A stretch of 64,000 nt of DNA from Cyprinodon diabolis (GCA_030533445.1 CM060070.1:34774501-34838500); one strand, 5' to 3'. Positions 41,154 through 54,143 are shown, counted from the stretch's first letter. The notes: generated by a model not told the origin, from the letters alone. Made by a program: numbers and translations.

Positions 41154-43860
41154 ATGGGTTTGAGCAGAACTTCTCAGCTCGTTAAAGCAGGTTGAGCTTA
41201 TGTTTTCTTTTTTTAAAGAGTCAGACCAGAACCTCTAGCTCACCTCGTTAATGCTTGTTAAATTCAATAAGAATTAGCTGGATTAGAACCTAAACTGGGT
41301 TATCTAAATGGAATTGAATGAAATGTTCTCTCAGACGAGGATATCTGGATAAATTAAAGTCAAAGGTTATTGGAAATATTCAGAGTATGAGGAAATTCTG
41401 TCATTTGTTCACACTTGATGCCATATGTCAGTCAGAACAAGGTCCAGACTATAAAGACAGGAGTGTGTTTGCTGTGGATGTTTTGAGCAAAGTCATTAGA
41501 GTCCATGATGGCATTAAAGGCTGCATTCAAGCCATCAGTTTCAGTATGAATGTTAAGGTCCCCAACTATTATTGCTGTCAGTATTTAACACTAAATCAGT
41601 TTGAAAGTCTGAAAACTGAGAGTAAGGATCTGGTGTACGATGCTAAACAAAAAATAGAGGTTTATTTTCATGCCTAACAAATTTGGGTTTAGGATTTAGA
41701 AAGTTCAATTGGCTTTCGGATTAATCAGTTAGTCAGACTGAAAGATGGTTGCTACCCCTTCCCCATTACTTCTGGGAAAGTAAAAAGTTAAATTACTAGA
41801 AGTTTACTCGATTATTCTAATGTAATCCTCTTGCTGCAGCCAGGTTTCTGTGAGACAAAATAAATTATTCTGATTATCGCAAATCAATCCATTGTCTAAA
41901 TCTTTGAGGAGAGCAGTCTTATGTTAAAAAAATAATTTATTTACATTGTTTGCTCTTTTTAAGTCATACTTGTTTAGGTGTTTATTTTTTCGTTTAGTTT
42001 TTTTTTGCAATTTAATTTAGATTATTTTCTAATCTGTTAGTTTCTGGCTATAAGTTAGACAGTCGCTGAAAGGGTTAATGGGTGGGTAACGACAGGAAAG
42101 CTGCATATAGATGTATTCAGCTACAACTCTGCTTCCTAGTCTGGACCCTGAGCTACCAGTTCTGGAGGACAAATACATTTGGCCGGATTCCTAGAAGGAA
42201 GAGCTGCGGGGTGAATGCTGACCAAGATTTTCCCTAAGAAGTTTGCTAAAAGCAGGGGAGAGGATCAGACAGAGAGGCACCAAAAGAGACAGAACTTAGG
42301 GCCATAATAGTGCTGAAAATAACACTAAGCAAGCACGATTAAAAATGCTCAAGTACTTTGTGAAACTCGGGGTTCACAAATTTGATGATTTGAACCCGAA
42401 AAGAAAGAACTTTGAAGCATTTTTGTGTTCATAGAACTGAGAAATTCAAAAAAGTGAGGATAATTAAATTACGGACAAATTTTGGAGATAAATATTCACA
42501 CCAATCCTGAAATTTTAGCTGCAATTTTGATAATTTACAGGGTATTGTTTGTGGTTTTAGATTCCTCCATATTTTGGCTGATTTTATTTCTAATTCCATT
42601 TTGGATCAGCTGGCTCTGAAGAAAAATTAAAAAGTTCAAACCCCTGATAATTTAAGCAAACATACAGATTTCCATGAAAATAACTGTGTTAACTGTTCAC
42701 GAACTGAACTGATGTTAGGAACAAAGTGCTGAAAGGATCTAATCATGTACTATCAATGGGTCAGCAGGGGGGGATTGTGTTTTAGCCAGACCAGCTTTTG
42801 CCTGACAGATTCCCATTTATATTTTGAAATTCTGAAAATTCTAGTGAACACATGAGAGGCCATTTCTCATTTACATCCTGGTTCTGTCTGACTCAGTGGA
42901 TCACTTGTTTTATCTGTATATCCAATTGGATCCTCCAAGGTTCTGGTGTCCATATTAACTGCTCATCTATCAGGTCTCATGATGTTTAGTTGCTGTTCCA
43001 CCTGAAGGTCCTGATCCAGCAGGTGGCGCCTCTTCCACCTGAACTGACCTCAGAACGGTTCTGATGTCTCGCCACACTCCCTTGTGCTGTAGCAGTTGCA
43101 ATAATGCCTGCATCTGCTGTAGCAGTTGCAGGCATTGTTGGGGTACTTCAAAGCTGTAGGAGGGTAGTTGGTAGATCAGTATTCCTGTAGCTGTTATATT
43201 TTATTTGTTTGTTGTTTTTTTTTTTTAATCTGACTGAATCCGACTGTGTCCCACGTTTCAGATTATTTATTTAATTTAATGTAATATCACAAAGTGTCCT
43301 TTAGGGCGGCGACTGTTCTTAAAGCTGCAGGCTGTTTTCGTCCTCCACTCATCTTGAAGGTCTGTTAGAAAACAGACGAGACACTTCTGTCATGTTCCTA
43401 TCAGAACCTGCTAATGAGGTTCTGACGATTTGCTTTTTACCTGCCTCCCCCCCCCAGTCAGTGTCTGTCCTAAAACACTAGGGGTGACCTTTCAGAATAA
43501 AAGTAGCTGTTGAACAGAGTCTGTGTCTTGGCTTTTATTGTGATTTGCATGATCTGGAGTTACCCGGTCTAGAGGTGCAGAACCGGATCAAATGAAGACC
43601 CCTAGAGACCTTACCTGTTCAGGTGAGTCGCTTTTCTGCTAAACGATTCGGCAATAGTTTCTCCTGATTTGCCAGGCAGGAAGTAATTATTTACTGATAA
43701 TGTAAAATAGTCTGAGAGGTCTACATGGCCCATACCTGTCAGGATCTCTGAAACCCTCCTGGTTCTTATAGAACAGGAGATAGAATCTCTTCCATTGCTG
43801 TATCTCCGCATCCACCATGAAGAACTGTGCCAGTTGGCTGTTCCTGGTTTTAAGAAGGAT
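41154..43860. other. MAP1S downstream region, no gene recognised
   Basis: Includes a 119-codon plus-strand frame (41318-41677) that matches nothing I recognise and has no exon signals. Its AT-rich composition suggests old repeat sequence. At 43440-43460 there is a C-rich run. A strong hairpin at 43099-43140 is listed separately. Confidence 0.4.
43099..43140. repeat. 42-base hairpin with 2-base loop
   Basis: Arms of 14 bases (CAATAATGCCTGCA and its near-exact complement, 13 of 14) continue after one T/T mismatch into CTGCT/AGCAG around a GT centre. The 14-base block CTGTAGCAGTTGCA also occurs just before it, as a direct repeat (43087-43100 and 43117-43130). Confidence 0.65.
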
Positions 43861-44125
43861 TTTTAACACCTCACTGGAGACGCTGCATGTGCCAGCCTGC
43901 TTTAAAGCCTCCACCTTCATACCTGAAAACAAATGACTCCAAACCCCTCACTCTGTCCTCTATCATAATGCGGTCCTATGAATGTCTTATAGAGAGGCGT
44001 TTCTGGATCCCCGTTCAGCCAACAGATCTATGGATGATGAACAACACCCTGCAGTGCCTGGACTCCCCAGTACCTTACATCATGACCCTGTTGGTGGATT
44101 ACAGCTCTGCTTTCAATACCAATTC
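43860..44125 (+). pseudogene. LINE reverse transcriptase fragment, frameshifted
   Basis: Frames here read VPACFKASTFIP, then LTLSSIIMRSYECLIERRF, DDEQHPAV and LLVDYSSAFNT. The order matches the fingers and first palm part of CR1/L2/Rex-type LINE reverse transcriptases, where the block around DYSSAFNTI carries the first catalytic aspartate. At least one frameshift is present and the rest is missing. Confidence 0.6.
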
Positions 44126-44165
44126 AAATTAGTTTATATAGCGCCAACTCACAACAAGTTGTAGA
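44107..44165 (-). repeat. L2-type LINE 3' tail fragment
   Basis: TTTATATAGCGCCAACTCA is the reverse complement of the L2-like tail seen at 28 kb. It abuts the reverse transcriptase fragment, apparently a separate insertion. Confidence 0.45.
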
Positions 44166-44420
44166 TGTTAAGGGTTCCAACCACAAAACCTTGAGGAATC
44201 CCAGATCTGTTTATCCTAATAAGTTATAGGTCATGGATGTGACGGTAACTGGACTGAAAGCAGCAGGTTTATTCCAGATGTTCCTGTCTAAGATGATCAC
44301 CACAGCTGGATCAACAGCAGCTGATAAGAGAATAAAGTCTGAAGGTGCAAACTAGGAGTGATGAGATAAAAAAAATCTATTTGGCAACATATCGTAAGTT
44401 TCATCAGCCCGATATATCGA

Positions 44421-45431
44421 TCGTTCCCGCAGGTCCTTAAAAAGACTTAAAAAGCATTGAATTTTCTCATAAATTCAAGGCCTTAATTGGTATTAAAATG
44501 TTTCAAATCTGTCTTTCATAGGTCTTGAAATAGGATTTTATTTTTGTAATCCATATCAAACATTAAAATAATTGACAATATTTTTCTTACATTTACCGAA
44601 CAGCTCGCTTTAACCATTACTGGTTCCGTCCCGATAGCGGAACCAATAAAAACAATTTTGTGGCCGGACCTTGGGGTTGTGTGCCACTAACTTTTTATCT
44701 GTACAAAATGGAGAAGTTTAAATTCAATGCAAAAAAGGGGCTATACATCCATGAGTTTCCTGCATGGCTAAAACCATTACCAGGGATGTAAATGAAGCAC
44801 GATGGGAATGAAGCCCATCGTGCTGTTTTAGAGCATTTACATCTAATAACTGTTTACCAATATAGACATGCTGGACATTGTTGGAAAGCTTAGATTCTCC
44901 ACGATATGGACACAGCGAGAAGCAAAGCACAACACAGATATAGCAGCATGTCAAAATGTAAACATGACAAAGCAGCCACAACAAACAAGCATGTCTTTAT
45001 TACTACTGTTTAAAAAAGACCTATTATTTTCAAGGATAAAAATATAAATACATTTTTGAGTCATGTTTGAACTGATGCAGCTTGGGCTTATTTATATATT
45101 CAGAAACTGGAAGTTATTAGCTTTCAAATAATGTAGTACACATGTAATTTTGGCTTACAGTTCCTAAGTTATTTGCTATTCCATTTGGGTATGTAAATCT
45201 GTTATTTGTGTCTTTTTAGCTTTCTTCTTATATGGAAAGTTTTTAAAAATTTGAAACATCTACTGGACCAGAAAGTAATGGTTTATGTTAAAATAAACAT
45301 TTTGGGTAAATTTCTCGCTACCAGATTTTTCTTGTGTTTATTGTAAAGTTGGTCTAAAATTTTTATTTTAAGTGGCATTACAAATTTTTAAAAGTCTTGA
45401 ACTTAACTTGCCTTATGCTGTAGGAACCCTG
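44421..45431 (+). mobile_element. hAT-like transposon remnant
   Basis: The left end GTTCCCGCAGGTCCTTAAAA and the right end TTTTAAAAGTCTTGAACTT to TAGGAACCCTG are the partly inverted ends of a common fish element. Inside, MEKFKFNAKKGLYIHEFPAW at 44708 resembles the N-terminus of the matching transposase and is followed closely by stop codons. It is inserted beside another ATATCGAT-rich repeat. Confidence 0.45.
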
Positions 45432-48140
45432 ATCAGTTTAAAAAACACAAAAACATTCTACCTTAAAGAATGAGGCGATGAGGGAAAATGGGCTACCTCT
45501 GCACATGGCTATCAAAATAACTGAATAATCAATATCTTCTGATGAACATATACAGCACTTGCTTTTTTATCTGAACATTTTGTTTTGATAGCTGGTTAAA
45601 ATATCGCAATATATAGTGATATTTCAATATCATGATAATAACTGAAGATGATCCTTTAGCTTCTTGTTTGTTCCTCCTGGTTTATTTTCACTGGTCAAAA
45701 CAGCAACAGGGTGGTTCTGAAGATCCAAATGAATCAGTTGAGGCCGAATAAGAGGCTGATAACAGCTGATGTGAAGCGAACCATCGGGACATTTAACCTT
45801 TGTCTCCAGAGAAGGTTGGTGCTCAGAATGAAAGGGGAAAACTCTAAGTGAAATAAAGAACCAGGTCTGGTTTATTAGTTTACTGTCTGATAAATCACTA
45901 CAAAATCAGATCATTTAGCAGAGGAACACTTTGTGTTAAGATCTAGAACTGGTCTGAGTCCTGATCAGCAGGAGTTAGAGGCAACAGCTGGTTCTCCTCT
46001 CCTAAAACCTGTTTGATGTACAACCAGCAGTTTATCCCTTACAGGTGCTCATCCTCCACCAATAACTCAGATATGAACAATCTGTGAGGGAAAACTAAAT
46101 AAAGATTCTACACTAAAAAAGTGTAACATGTTCATTCAAACTAATGACTGTCACTTTAAACTGGATTAAATTATTGATTTGATTGTGTAACTCATTCTTT
46201 TTGGATTTTGAGACATCAAGTTTGATTTAACCTGAACTAAATACACGTACAAAGGACCCAAAACAAAGTTTCTGATTTCTCTCAATATGTATATATTAAT
46301 TCATGACCTGCAGGTATTTTTTTTTTTTGTTTGAGTCACATGTGAATTGCGCTTTGCACGCTGCAGTCAGGGCAAGTCATCAAGTCCAAGTATCAGACCG
46401 TGAGAGAGCGCCAGTTTGGTCGTCTCTACATAGTGGGGGGGTTCCGCCCATAAATTAACGCTAGTAGCAAAGCAGTTGCATATAACCAAAGTTCTAGCTG
46501 GTTAGTTACCTGGTTAATATTAGCTAGCTGACATCTGAGAGGGATTACGCATTTGCTGATAACGTTATGACAATGTATCGCTAACAATAGCTAGCCAAAA
46601 GCCCTCGCTCGTTCAACCGGGCTACATCCAGAGCTAAACAAACTTTGCTTGAAGGTACAGTGTGGAGACCGAGTTAAATGCTGGATACCCGCGTCACTGG
46701 CAGCGGGAGCCTTCAGTGTTGTGTTATAAAGAGCAGGAGGGCTGTTACAATCACGTAACGACACGATAGGCCTGTAAGCAGCATTATCTGGGTGGGCCCC
46801 ATATGAAGTACAACACGTGATAAAGGTTCAGGATACGGTGACGGTTCCATAAATCGGCCAAGGAGATACAATTATTTAATTACAATTAGTAGTATATGAC
46901 CACACACGGAAAAATAGTGACTGCGCTCCTTGAATGGAACCATTGGTGACAGTGCTCCACCACATGTTGCAGACATCCCAAGTTCCAAAAACTCATTTCA
47001 GGGAGATGCTTACCTTAGTGTAAAAAATAAAATACTCAAATACATTGTTCTTTTAAGATCTTTATTGCGGTTTGAAACATGAAATATACACAGTTATTAA
47101 CATAGTAATTAAAAGAACCACTGTCATCTTTGCTATTGGTGTCGTGTTTAAACGGCTCACCATCATTTTCAAATCTGCCATGTGTTTGGGGTAGAAATAA
47201 GGTCCGGTGCGGTCAGTCACTTCAGTATCAGGTGGGTTGAAGCGGCTTAAATCCTATATTTTAGGCTACTGGTTGTCATTCCTGAAGGCGTTGGTTTTAC
47301 GTGTGCTAAATTAAGACTATCATGCCGATCTTTACTTTGACTTATGATAAAGTCATTTATCAACACAACAATGTCCATAGTTTTACTAATTGCCTTACAA
47401 AATACATAAATTCAACATCGATCTAAACCAAACACAGTATAAAACTGTTGCCTCCTGTCATTAACAACACCTGAACAGAATCATGGTTGACCTTAAATAA
47501 CCCCATCCCCCATAAAACAATCAGAACTCAAAATGAATGAATGGCTCCTACATGGGCTTAAGAGGAATTTTTCACACTATTACATCTGCAAAGAGAAGTC
47601 CTAGTCTACAACTGCGTAGGGGGCCAACCAGGAGTCAGTGATGGGGGCCCTAAGAGGTCAGGGGCCCCTAAGAAACTGCTTTCTCTGCTTACAGATATTT
47701 ACGCCACTGGGCTGTTGTGGTGAGCATCTTTGAGACGGATGCTAACTGCTAACTTAGTTAATGTCAATTTACACCACCTGGATTTACACCATTTAAGGCT
47801 ATATTAACAATTAATAAATACATTTAATGTAATTGGACAAGGTTTTTTTTATAGAGTTTGTAAGATGGGAAATGGAAGTTATTTTTGAAGTAAAGTCAAA
47901 TGAAATGTGACAATTATAATTTGGTTATATTTAAATTAACTGGTGTTTAATACAAACATTATTTCATGTTAATTTAGTTTAAAGTAGGTATATTAGTTTG
48001 GCTCATCAACTGAATGAAAATCATTTGGGACAGGGCAAAGATTTAAAGCTGGGTGAAGTGCAGTATTATTGTTTACATCAACATAATATAATCAGGTCAT
48101 AACAAGTGATTAAATTCAGATCCTGTGAAGACATCTTTTT
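45432..48140. other. Intergenic, AT-rich, no gene recognised
   Basis: Stop codons in all frames. The segment 45590-45660 is ATATCG-rich and looks like one end of a DNA transposon. 46380-46980 is richer in GC and resembles transposon sequence, but I cannot name a family. Nothing coding is supported. Confidence 0.35.
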
Positions 48141-48149
48141 TTTTATTTG

Positions 48150-48373
48150 AGCAAGGTTATATATTTCCAGTGTAGTTCCTGCAGGTTGGATCAGGATTTG
48201 GATCAGAAGCATCATTTCTCAACTATAGGTCATGTGGGTTTGGAGCAGTCAGACTCTCCCCTGATGCAGACTCTCCTCCCACTCCCAGTTTCCCGGTGGG
48301 CGGGTCTGTTTTGTCTCTCGGAGGAGCATCACATGGTCCAGCTGCAGCGGACTGATCTGCATCTATGGTGAGT
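48150..48373 (+). other. Possible first exon ending ATG|GTGAGT
   Basis: A relatively GC-rich stretch ends with an ATG immediately followed by GTGAGT, a consensus 5' splice site, at about 48368-48374. This could be a 5' UTR exon whose start codon lies at the junction. No downstream exon in this window can be joined to it and no protein family is recognisable. It may be chance. Confidence 0.15.
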
Positions 48374-48639
48374 ATTTGCTTTATTTCTTTATCCTCACCT
48401 TCCTTTTTATCAAACCTTTTTTATTAATGTTATCTCTTTGAGAATGCGAGCGCCTGTGAATGTGTGCATGCAGTGACGTCACTGTGCCGCACCAGACTTC
48501 TCCTCTGCGGCAGAACTGGTCCCAGTCCGCTGTGGGGGGGCCGGTTTCCGAAGGTCCCAGCTTCTTTTCTCCCTAAATGTGTTTTAAAGTTTTCATACTT
48601 CAGACAATTTATTAAGAAACATTAAGTTTAATATGAAAC

Positions 48640-48678
48640 CTTTTTTTCTTTCTTTCTTTTTTTTTTTTTTTTTTTTAC
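48640..48678. repeat. Poly-T / TTTC tract
   Basis: CTTTCTTTC followed by a run of more than 20 T. Could be the poly-A tail of a minus-strand retroelement or a simple repeat. Confidence 0.7.
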
Positions 48679-49315
48679 AAATAATAATAATTATTATTAT
48701 AATTATGTGACCCATTAAGGTGGCTTCCTGCAGGGAGCATGACTTGCTGGAAGCTTTTCAGAGTAAAAGCATGAGCTGCTTCAGTTACAACAAGGTAGGA
48801 GGTAACAATGCATAACTTGAAAATCCACAAAGTGACCAGGCAAGGATCAATGAGCTCTTAGGGGATGACTGAAAGGTGTTGAAACCAGTTCAGGGTCAAA
48901 GTAGGAAAATAAACAAGCACAACATCCATATTTTCCAATCTATGAAACCCTGGCAAATACAAAACCTACAGCAGTGGTGATTTCTCATTGAATACAAGGG
49001 AGGCTCAACCTCCCCTGTAAATTTTATAAAATTACTGGTTAATGTGCATCGTTAAACTTAATGAACTGGAGTCATTAAATTGATTTAAATGTGCTTGATT
49101 TCATGTGCATGTTGCACTTCAATCAGCTGTTGAGCCTGTTCTCTGACCGGATCTTCCTTCTGCTCTGGAGCTGCAGGACGCTGCCTGTCAGTCAGCCAGG
49201 GAGAAAGTGAGGCTCTGATTTTATAACATGCAAAAACCTGTCCCTTCTAGCTGGAGCAGGGAGGGTCTGGTGGTGGGTCAAAAAGCTGAGTGCTCAATGC
49301 TGATTGACAAAACGC

Positions 49316-49681
49316 TAGGGCTGCAAGTAACGATTAACTTTGCAAATCGATTAATCTGTCGATTGTTTTTTCGATTAATCGATAAATCGCATAGCCAAAG
49401 GTTCATTAAAGAAGATTTTTTTATGAAGTTAAACCAGGTGAAACTAAAACTTTTCCATTTGATGAGTAGGATAGGGAATATTGACAGATGAAAACATGTT
49501 TTTTATCTTAAATGCAAAATGTTTAAAAAAAATTTCACAAATTTTTGATATAAGTGGGTCGCTCTGTAAGCTAAAGGCATGTGTTACAGTGTCTATACTC
49601 CAGTTAACGATTAAATGATTACTAAATATTATTTCAGTAATCAGTAAATAATGATTAATCCGATAAATTGTTTCAGCCCTA
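49316..49681. mobile_element. hAT-like MITE with TAGGGCTG ends
   Basis: Starts TAGGGCTGCAAGTAACGATT and ends with the inverted TAGGGCTGAAAC, with several ATCGATTAATCG-type palindromes near the left end. This is a very common fish MITE. The 8 bases on either side (CAAAACGC and CAATAGTC) match at 5 of 8, as in an aged hAT duplication. Length 366 bp. Confidence 0.7.
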
Positions 49682-50054
49682 CAATAGTCTAACAGTGGCC
49701 GGACAGAGGTGAGGTTTTTCTCATGAGACTCAGACGGAAAGAAGAAGCGATTATTCAGTCACAACAGTCGCTTTGTGTTGAACTCTTGGTGTGGTTTCTG
49801 GAGCTTAGTATAATTTCACAGCACTTCACAACAGCTATTTGCACCAGTTGTAGTAATGTGTTTCACCATTTGTCAATGCAACACATTATGTTTGGATTTA
49901 ATTAACACCATTGAGGCTCCACTGTTTCAGAGACCAGCAGCCACCAATGTCCTGCACTCTTATATATTCACCTATAGCTATTGTGTTAATCTTTTATGGT
50001 TCTGAAGAACATACTCTTGTATAGGTTGAGCAGTTTATCTCTAGTTGCATAGAA

Positions 50055-50100
50055 GACTTTTAGCCAACTTGCGGAAAACTCCGCAAGTTGGCTAAGAGTC
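50055..50100. repeat. 46-base hairpin, 21-bp stem and AAAC loop
   Basis: The left arm 50055-50075 and right arm 50080-50100 pair over 21 positions with a single T-G wobble. The inner 16 pairs (TTAGCCAACTTGCGGA) are perfect. The loop is AAAC. The flanks do not pair. Such a clean stem is rare by chance in diverged intergenic DNA. Confidence 0.8.
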
Positions 50101-53100
50101 AGGCGGCTGACCTGAAAAAAGCATGTTACTGATTGCCAGTAGGTGGCATCACCAGTCTCAGCATATTATAATGCTATAATGCATATTCATAATTATTTTA
50201 TGCTGCTCTTGTTGTGTAAATTAGAAAAAAAACTGCTTGCATGAGTAGTGTAGCTTTTTTTTTTTTTTTAAGTAGGCCTAATCCATAACTAGAAGGGTGT
50301 AACTTTAGGTGAAGAAGTGGGGCTAATTTGGCACGCCTTAGAAATGGCTTGTCATTGTTTTCCAGTGATAGTCTAGATTTGTTTTCTTTGTATTTATTCT
50401 GCATCTTTTCTGTTCAATGTCAAACAATAAAAAAGACTTAATGTTTCTTCTAACACAGTAACAAATATTTTTTTTTATTTCAAGGCTGCATTTTACAACA
50501 CACTTAAATTTCCCAAATATTAGTGTTTACATGGTGCGCTAGAATTTGGTTGAGGAAACTCTTGATTCAATATATAGAGCCGTTAGTAATCAGACAAAAG
50601 CGTTGTGGTTGTGGATAGTAACTTTAGCAAAGCATCTTAAGGTTAATTGCTGTTCTCTAAATGGGTTAAAAGTTGGTTTAGTGAAGTCATCATTACATTA
50701 ATTGGTTTAATATAGTCATCAATATGTTCTGAGAACAGTAACCATAACCCTTAATCATCATTAAATGAAGATTATTGCTAAATTTGAAACCATGTATGAC
50801 CTTAACTAACCTTAACTTCATACTGAGAAAAGTAAAACTCAAGCGAAAATAACTTTATAGCTGAATGCAGACATTTACATTTGCAATCAATTTGCTGCTA
50901 CAGTTAAAGGTATTGTGGAGGATTTTTGTGAATCTTTTTAAAAGACCCCGCCCTCTCCACATGTGCAAAAGAGTGCACAAGCACATTTCTCTTCCTGCAC
51001 TGTTTAAAAGTTGCTGTTCTCATAGCTCATACAATTTTACTGTGCCGAAACGTCCGCCCTAACCTATAAATCCCTCAATCACCATATAGAGCGGGGACTA
51101 TATAGTGAATTCAGTTAACTTATCGTTCAGACAGATGATCACTTCCCCGTTGGTCCACTGCGCGGTGCCTGCTCCATCTTTGTTATTAGTTGCCGCTGTC
51201 GGGTAGCGGCAGCCTATGGCAACAGCGGCCTGCAGTGACAGCAAATCCCATAATGCTTTGTGAACAGAGCTCTCCACGCAAAGCAGTCCGGGATATATCT
51301 GCCTCTGAGGCCTTTCTGTTCTTCTCATACACTTTATAGACACTTTTTCTCTTACAACGCTCAGCAATTTTCAAAGAACCAGGGTGAAAAAAGTGAGCTT
51401 CAATGACTGTCTGAAACCGTACAGCTATGCCTGCAAGTGCGCATGCACACACAAAATCGCTAAAGGGACGAGCACGTAGGACGGCCTTATGTAAACATAT
51501 CACCAGAATGATTGACAGTTAGGAGGACCACTTATTTAGATGTTCCACCCAAAAATAAAAGATCATCCTCTATACCTTCATGTGATTTTTTTCTTGTCTG
51601 TGTTCACACTGATGTTACACAAGAATTGTTATTTGATAACGGAGATGACAGCTCTGTATGAATTAATAATCTGTCTCTGGAGGAGTGATTAGCTTGAAGA
51701 TGCTTCCTCTGTTATCATCTGTTGGTAGCTTGGCTAAAAGTCTATGACTCATCATGACCCTAATGGTGCTTTGCAGCGTAATCCACCAAGTCATGTCTTG
51801 CTGAGTGAATATAATTGATTAGCACAGTCTGACTCAGCATTCAGAGTCTAATGCTAACCTCAGCCGAAGGTATAGCGCTGAATTTTCCTACCTGTTCCTG
51901 TTGGCACCAGGTCCCCCATCTCTGTTTAACTCCACAGCTGCTTTTAAACAAGCCGTCTCCGTCATTGTAGCCATGTTTGAGACACAGTCAGTGTAACCAT
52001 GCAGGTAAGGACACACCTACAGCCCTGGGACTGATAGTTTGTTTTGTCTTGTTTTTCATTTGACTCATTGTCAGGTTCAGTGAAGAAGGCATTTCTTATA
52101 TGGAATACAAGAGAAATAAATCTGATTGTTTTCACATAAAGTATGAAAACTGAATTCCTTATGGGGCTTAATATGTCTTTTTTTGACAAATGTCATCTTT
52201 CATGAGACTGAGGGCTTTTTATTAATCATCTTGGGTTTCAGAGGATGGACACCGCATTTTTGGTATGGAATGGAAAATAACGATTAAACATAAAAAAAAA
52301 TTTCAGGGAAATTAAAATAAAAATGAGCAGATTCTTAATGCAGCATATCTTTGTAAAGTACAACGATTTGATTGGGGATTGTATTTGCTGGATCAGTTTT
52401 TTTTCTTTATTTGTTTTTTGAGGGAGGGTGGTCGCACCTTGCCTGCAAATTTCGGCTTTGCATAGCTTTCTGTTTGTTACTGTTAAAGACAGGCTCTGTG
52501 TAAGCACCCTGCTTCTTCTTCACCCATCTTCAATGATAATTATCCTAACACTACCCCTAGGAAATCTCAAAGCATTTATTAAATGAAAAACAAACAAAAC
52601 TAAAGTGGGGCTGCTAGGATCTGCAGCTCTGACACTCTGGTTCAACAGTCCAGTCTATCTCCCTGGAAAGGGGAGCAATCCAGCCACTGGACTGAAGACA
52701 GGCGCCGCATTTGTTACTGAGTGTCCCTGGTGCAGCAGTCCCAGAGAACTTGTAGGAAGCCAATCCTGGACAGGGATTCAGAACAGGCAAGAACAGACAG
52801 AACAGACAGGATCCAGGCTTCCAGGCATCCTAGAGCTCACAGGCAGGTAAAGAGTACAGAAGCGTTACCAGGCGGACACGCACAGGAGTAGACAGGATCA
52901 AGTGCAGACGGGCCGGCTCAGTGGAAGAGGGTAGCTGAGACAGGATTGTGGAATCAGAACTTGAGCAGGACCTTTAAACTGGTCTCCTTCGTGGAGTCAG
53001 GCTTACTAAAACTGATCCTCCCCGCGTAAAGAGCCAAAACCCCAGAGGACTCAGCAGGGGAGGAACAGTGGACGAGCTCGAGACAAGACAGACACAAAAA

Positions 53101-53500
53101 CCCTCTTTCCACTGGCCAGCAGGATCCAGGACATGAACCGTGGCATAAACTGAACAGACAGACTAACAGAAAACAAAAAATGATCTGGCCATGATAGCTG
53201 GAACTGAGCCCAATATAAGGGCAACTGGCAGGTGGATGAGATGAGTGATAATTATGAGCTGGAAAGAGTAAAGCAGGTGAAAGGCATGAGTAATTAAGGC
53301 CAGCTATCACAGCAGATCATGACACTCTCACTCTGGTTGTGTTTTTTTTGTCCAAATCAAATCACTTCATCCTCTCGGACTGCCTTGCTTTTAATGATTC
53401 TGTTACCACAGAGATGGTTCTCAAATGTAAGGGATAGTGAAACTGTGACCCAGCCCGGCCCACTCAGGCTATAAATGGTTCGTATGAGGCCTACATGTGT
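50101..53500. other. Intergenic, no gene recognised
   Basis: Mostly AT-rich with stops in all frames. 52600-53330 is richer in GC, with many GACAG and CAGGA words (such as AGAACAGACAGAACAGACAG near 52790). It looks like repeat-derived sequence, but I cannot assign it. No exons are supported. Confidence 0.4.
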
Positions 53501-53810
53501 GAGAGTCTCTTGGCAGGTCAGAGAGGATCCTGGAAGGTCTGAGAGGGTCCTGGCAGGTCTAAGAGGCAGATCTGACAGGTCCTGTCAGTTGAAGAGGGTT
53601 CTGGCAGGTCAGAGAACGTTCTGACAAGTCTGAAAGTGTTCTGGCAGGTCTGAGGGGGTCCTGGGAGGTCTGAGAGGGTCCTAGTAGGTCTGTGAGGCAG
53701 ATCTAAGAGGGTCCTGGCAGGTCTTAGAGAGTCCTTGCAGGTCAGAAGCAGGTCTGACAGGTCTGAGAGGATCTTGGCAGGTCTTAGAGGATCCTGGAAG
53801 GTCTTCTGGG
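53501..53810. repeat. 20-bp minisatellite next to gypsy array
   Basis: About 15 diverged copies of a 20-base unit close to GAGAGGGTCCTGGCAGGTCT. It ends within about 20 bases of the first gypsy sequence at 53831. The minus-strand frame of repeated SDLPGP-type words is an artefact of the repeat. Confidence 0.8.
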
Positions 53811-53830
53811 GGTGACTGATTCTTAATGTT

Positions 53831-54143
53831 GCCCTGCTCCTGACTATACCCTTGGGCAAGAGGTATGGTTATCCACCAGAGATATTCCACTAAAGTCTAT
53901 GTCCAGAAAACTCTCTCCAAGGATCATCGGCCCATTCAAGGCCATCCGGCCTACACAGTCCGCCTGATCGTGGACTCCCGTCGGCGAGGTCGCGGTTGGC
54001 AGTACCTCGTCGACTGGGAGGGCTACGGTCCGGAGGACCGCACCTGGGTTCCTGGTTCTTACATCCTCGATCCATCCCTCATCGAGGACTATGAGAGGTC
54101 CCTCCCGTCCACTTCTTCTGGACCGCCAAGAGGCGGTCGTTGA
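53831..54143 (+). pseudogene. Gypsy array left edge: integrase tail and chromodomain
   Basis: 53831-53941 encodes the last about 37 residues of the integrase ([17 protein letters not shown], then [11 protein letters not shown]). A frame change leads into the chromodomain at 53946-54104 ([32 protein letters not shown]). It differs from the later copies at several bases, for example L for R after AYTVR. Confidence 0.85.

Noticed and set aside
41318..41677. 119-codon plus-strand frame after MAP1S as a gene
   Set aside because: No family resemblance, no splice or promoter context, and AT-rich composition like the surrounding repeats.
50055..50100. Hairpin as a bacterial-type terminator
   Set aside because: No T-run follows it, and the setting is a eukaryotic intergenic region.
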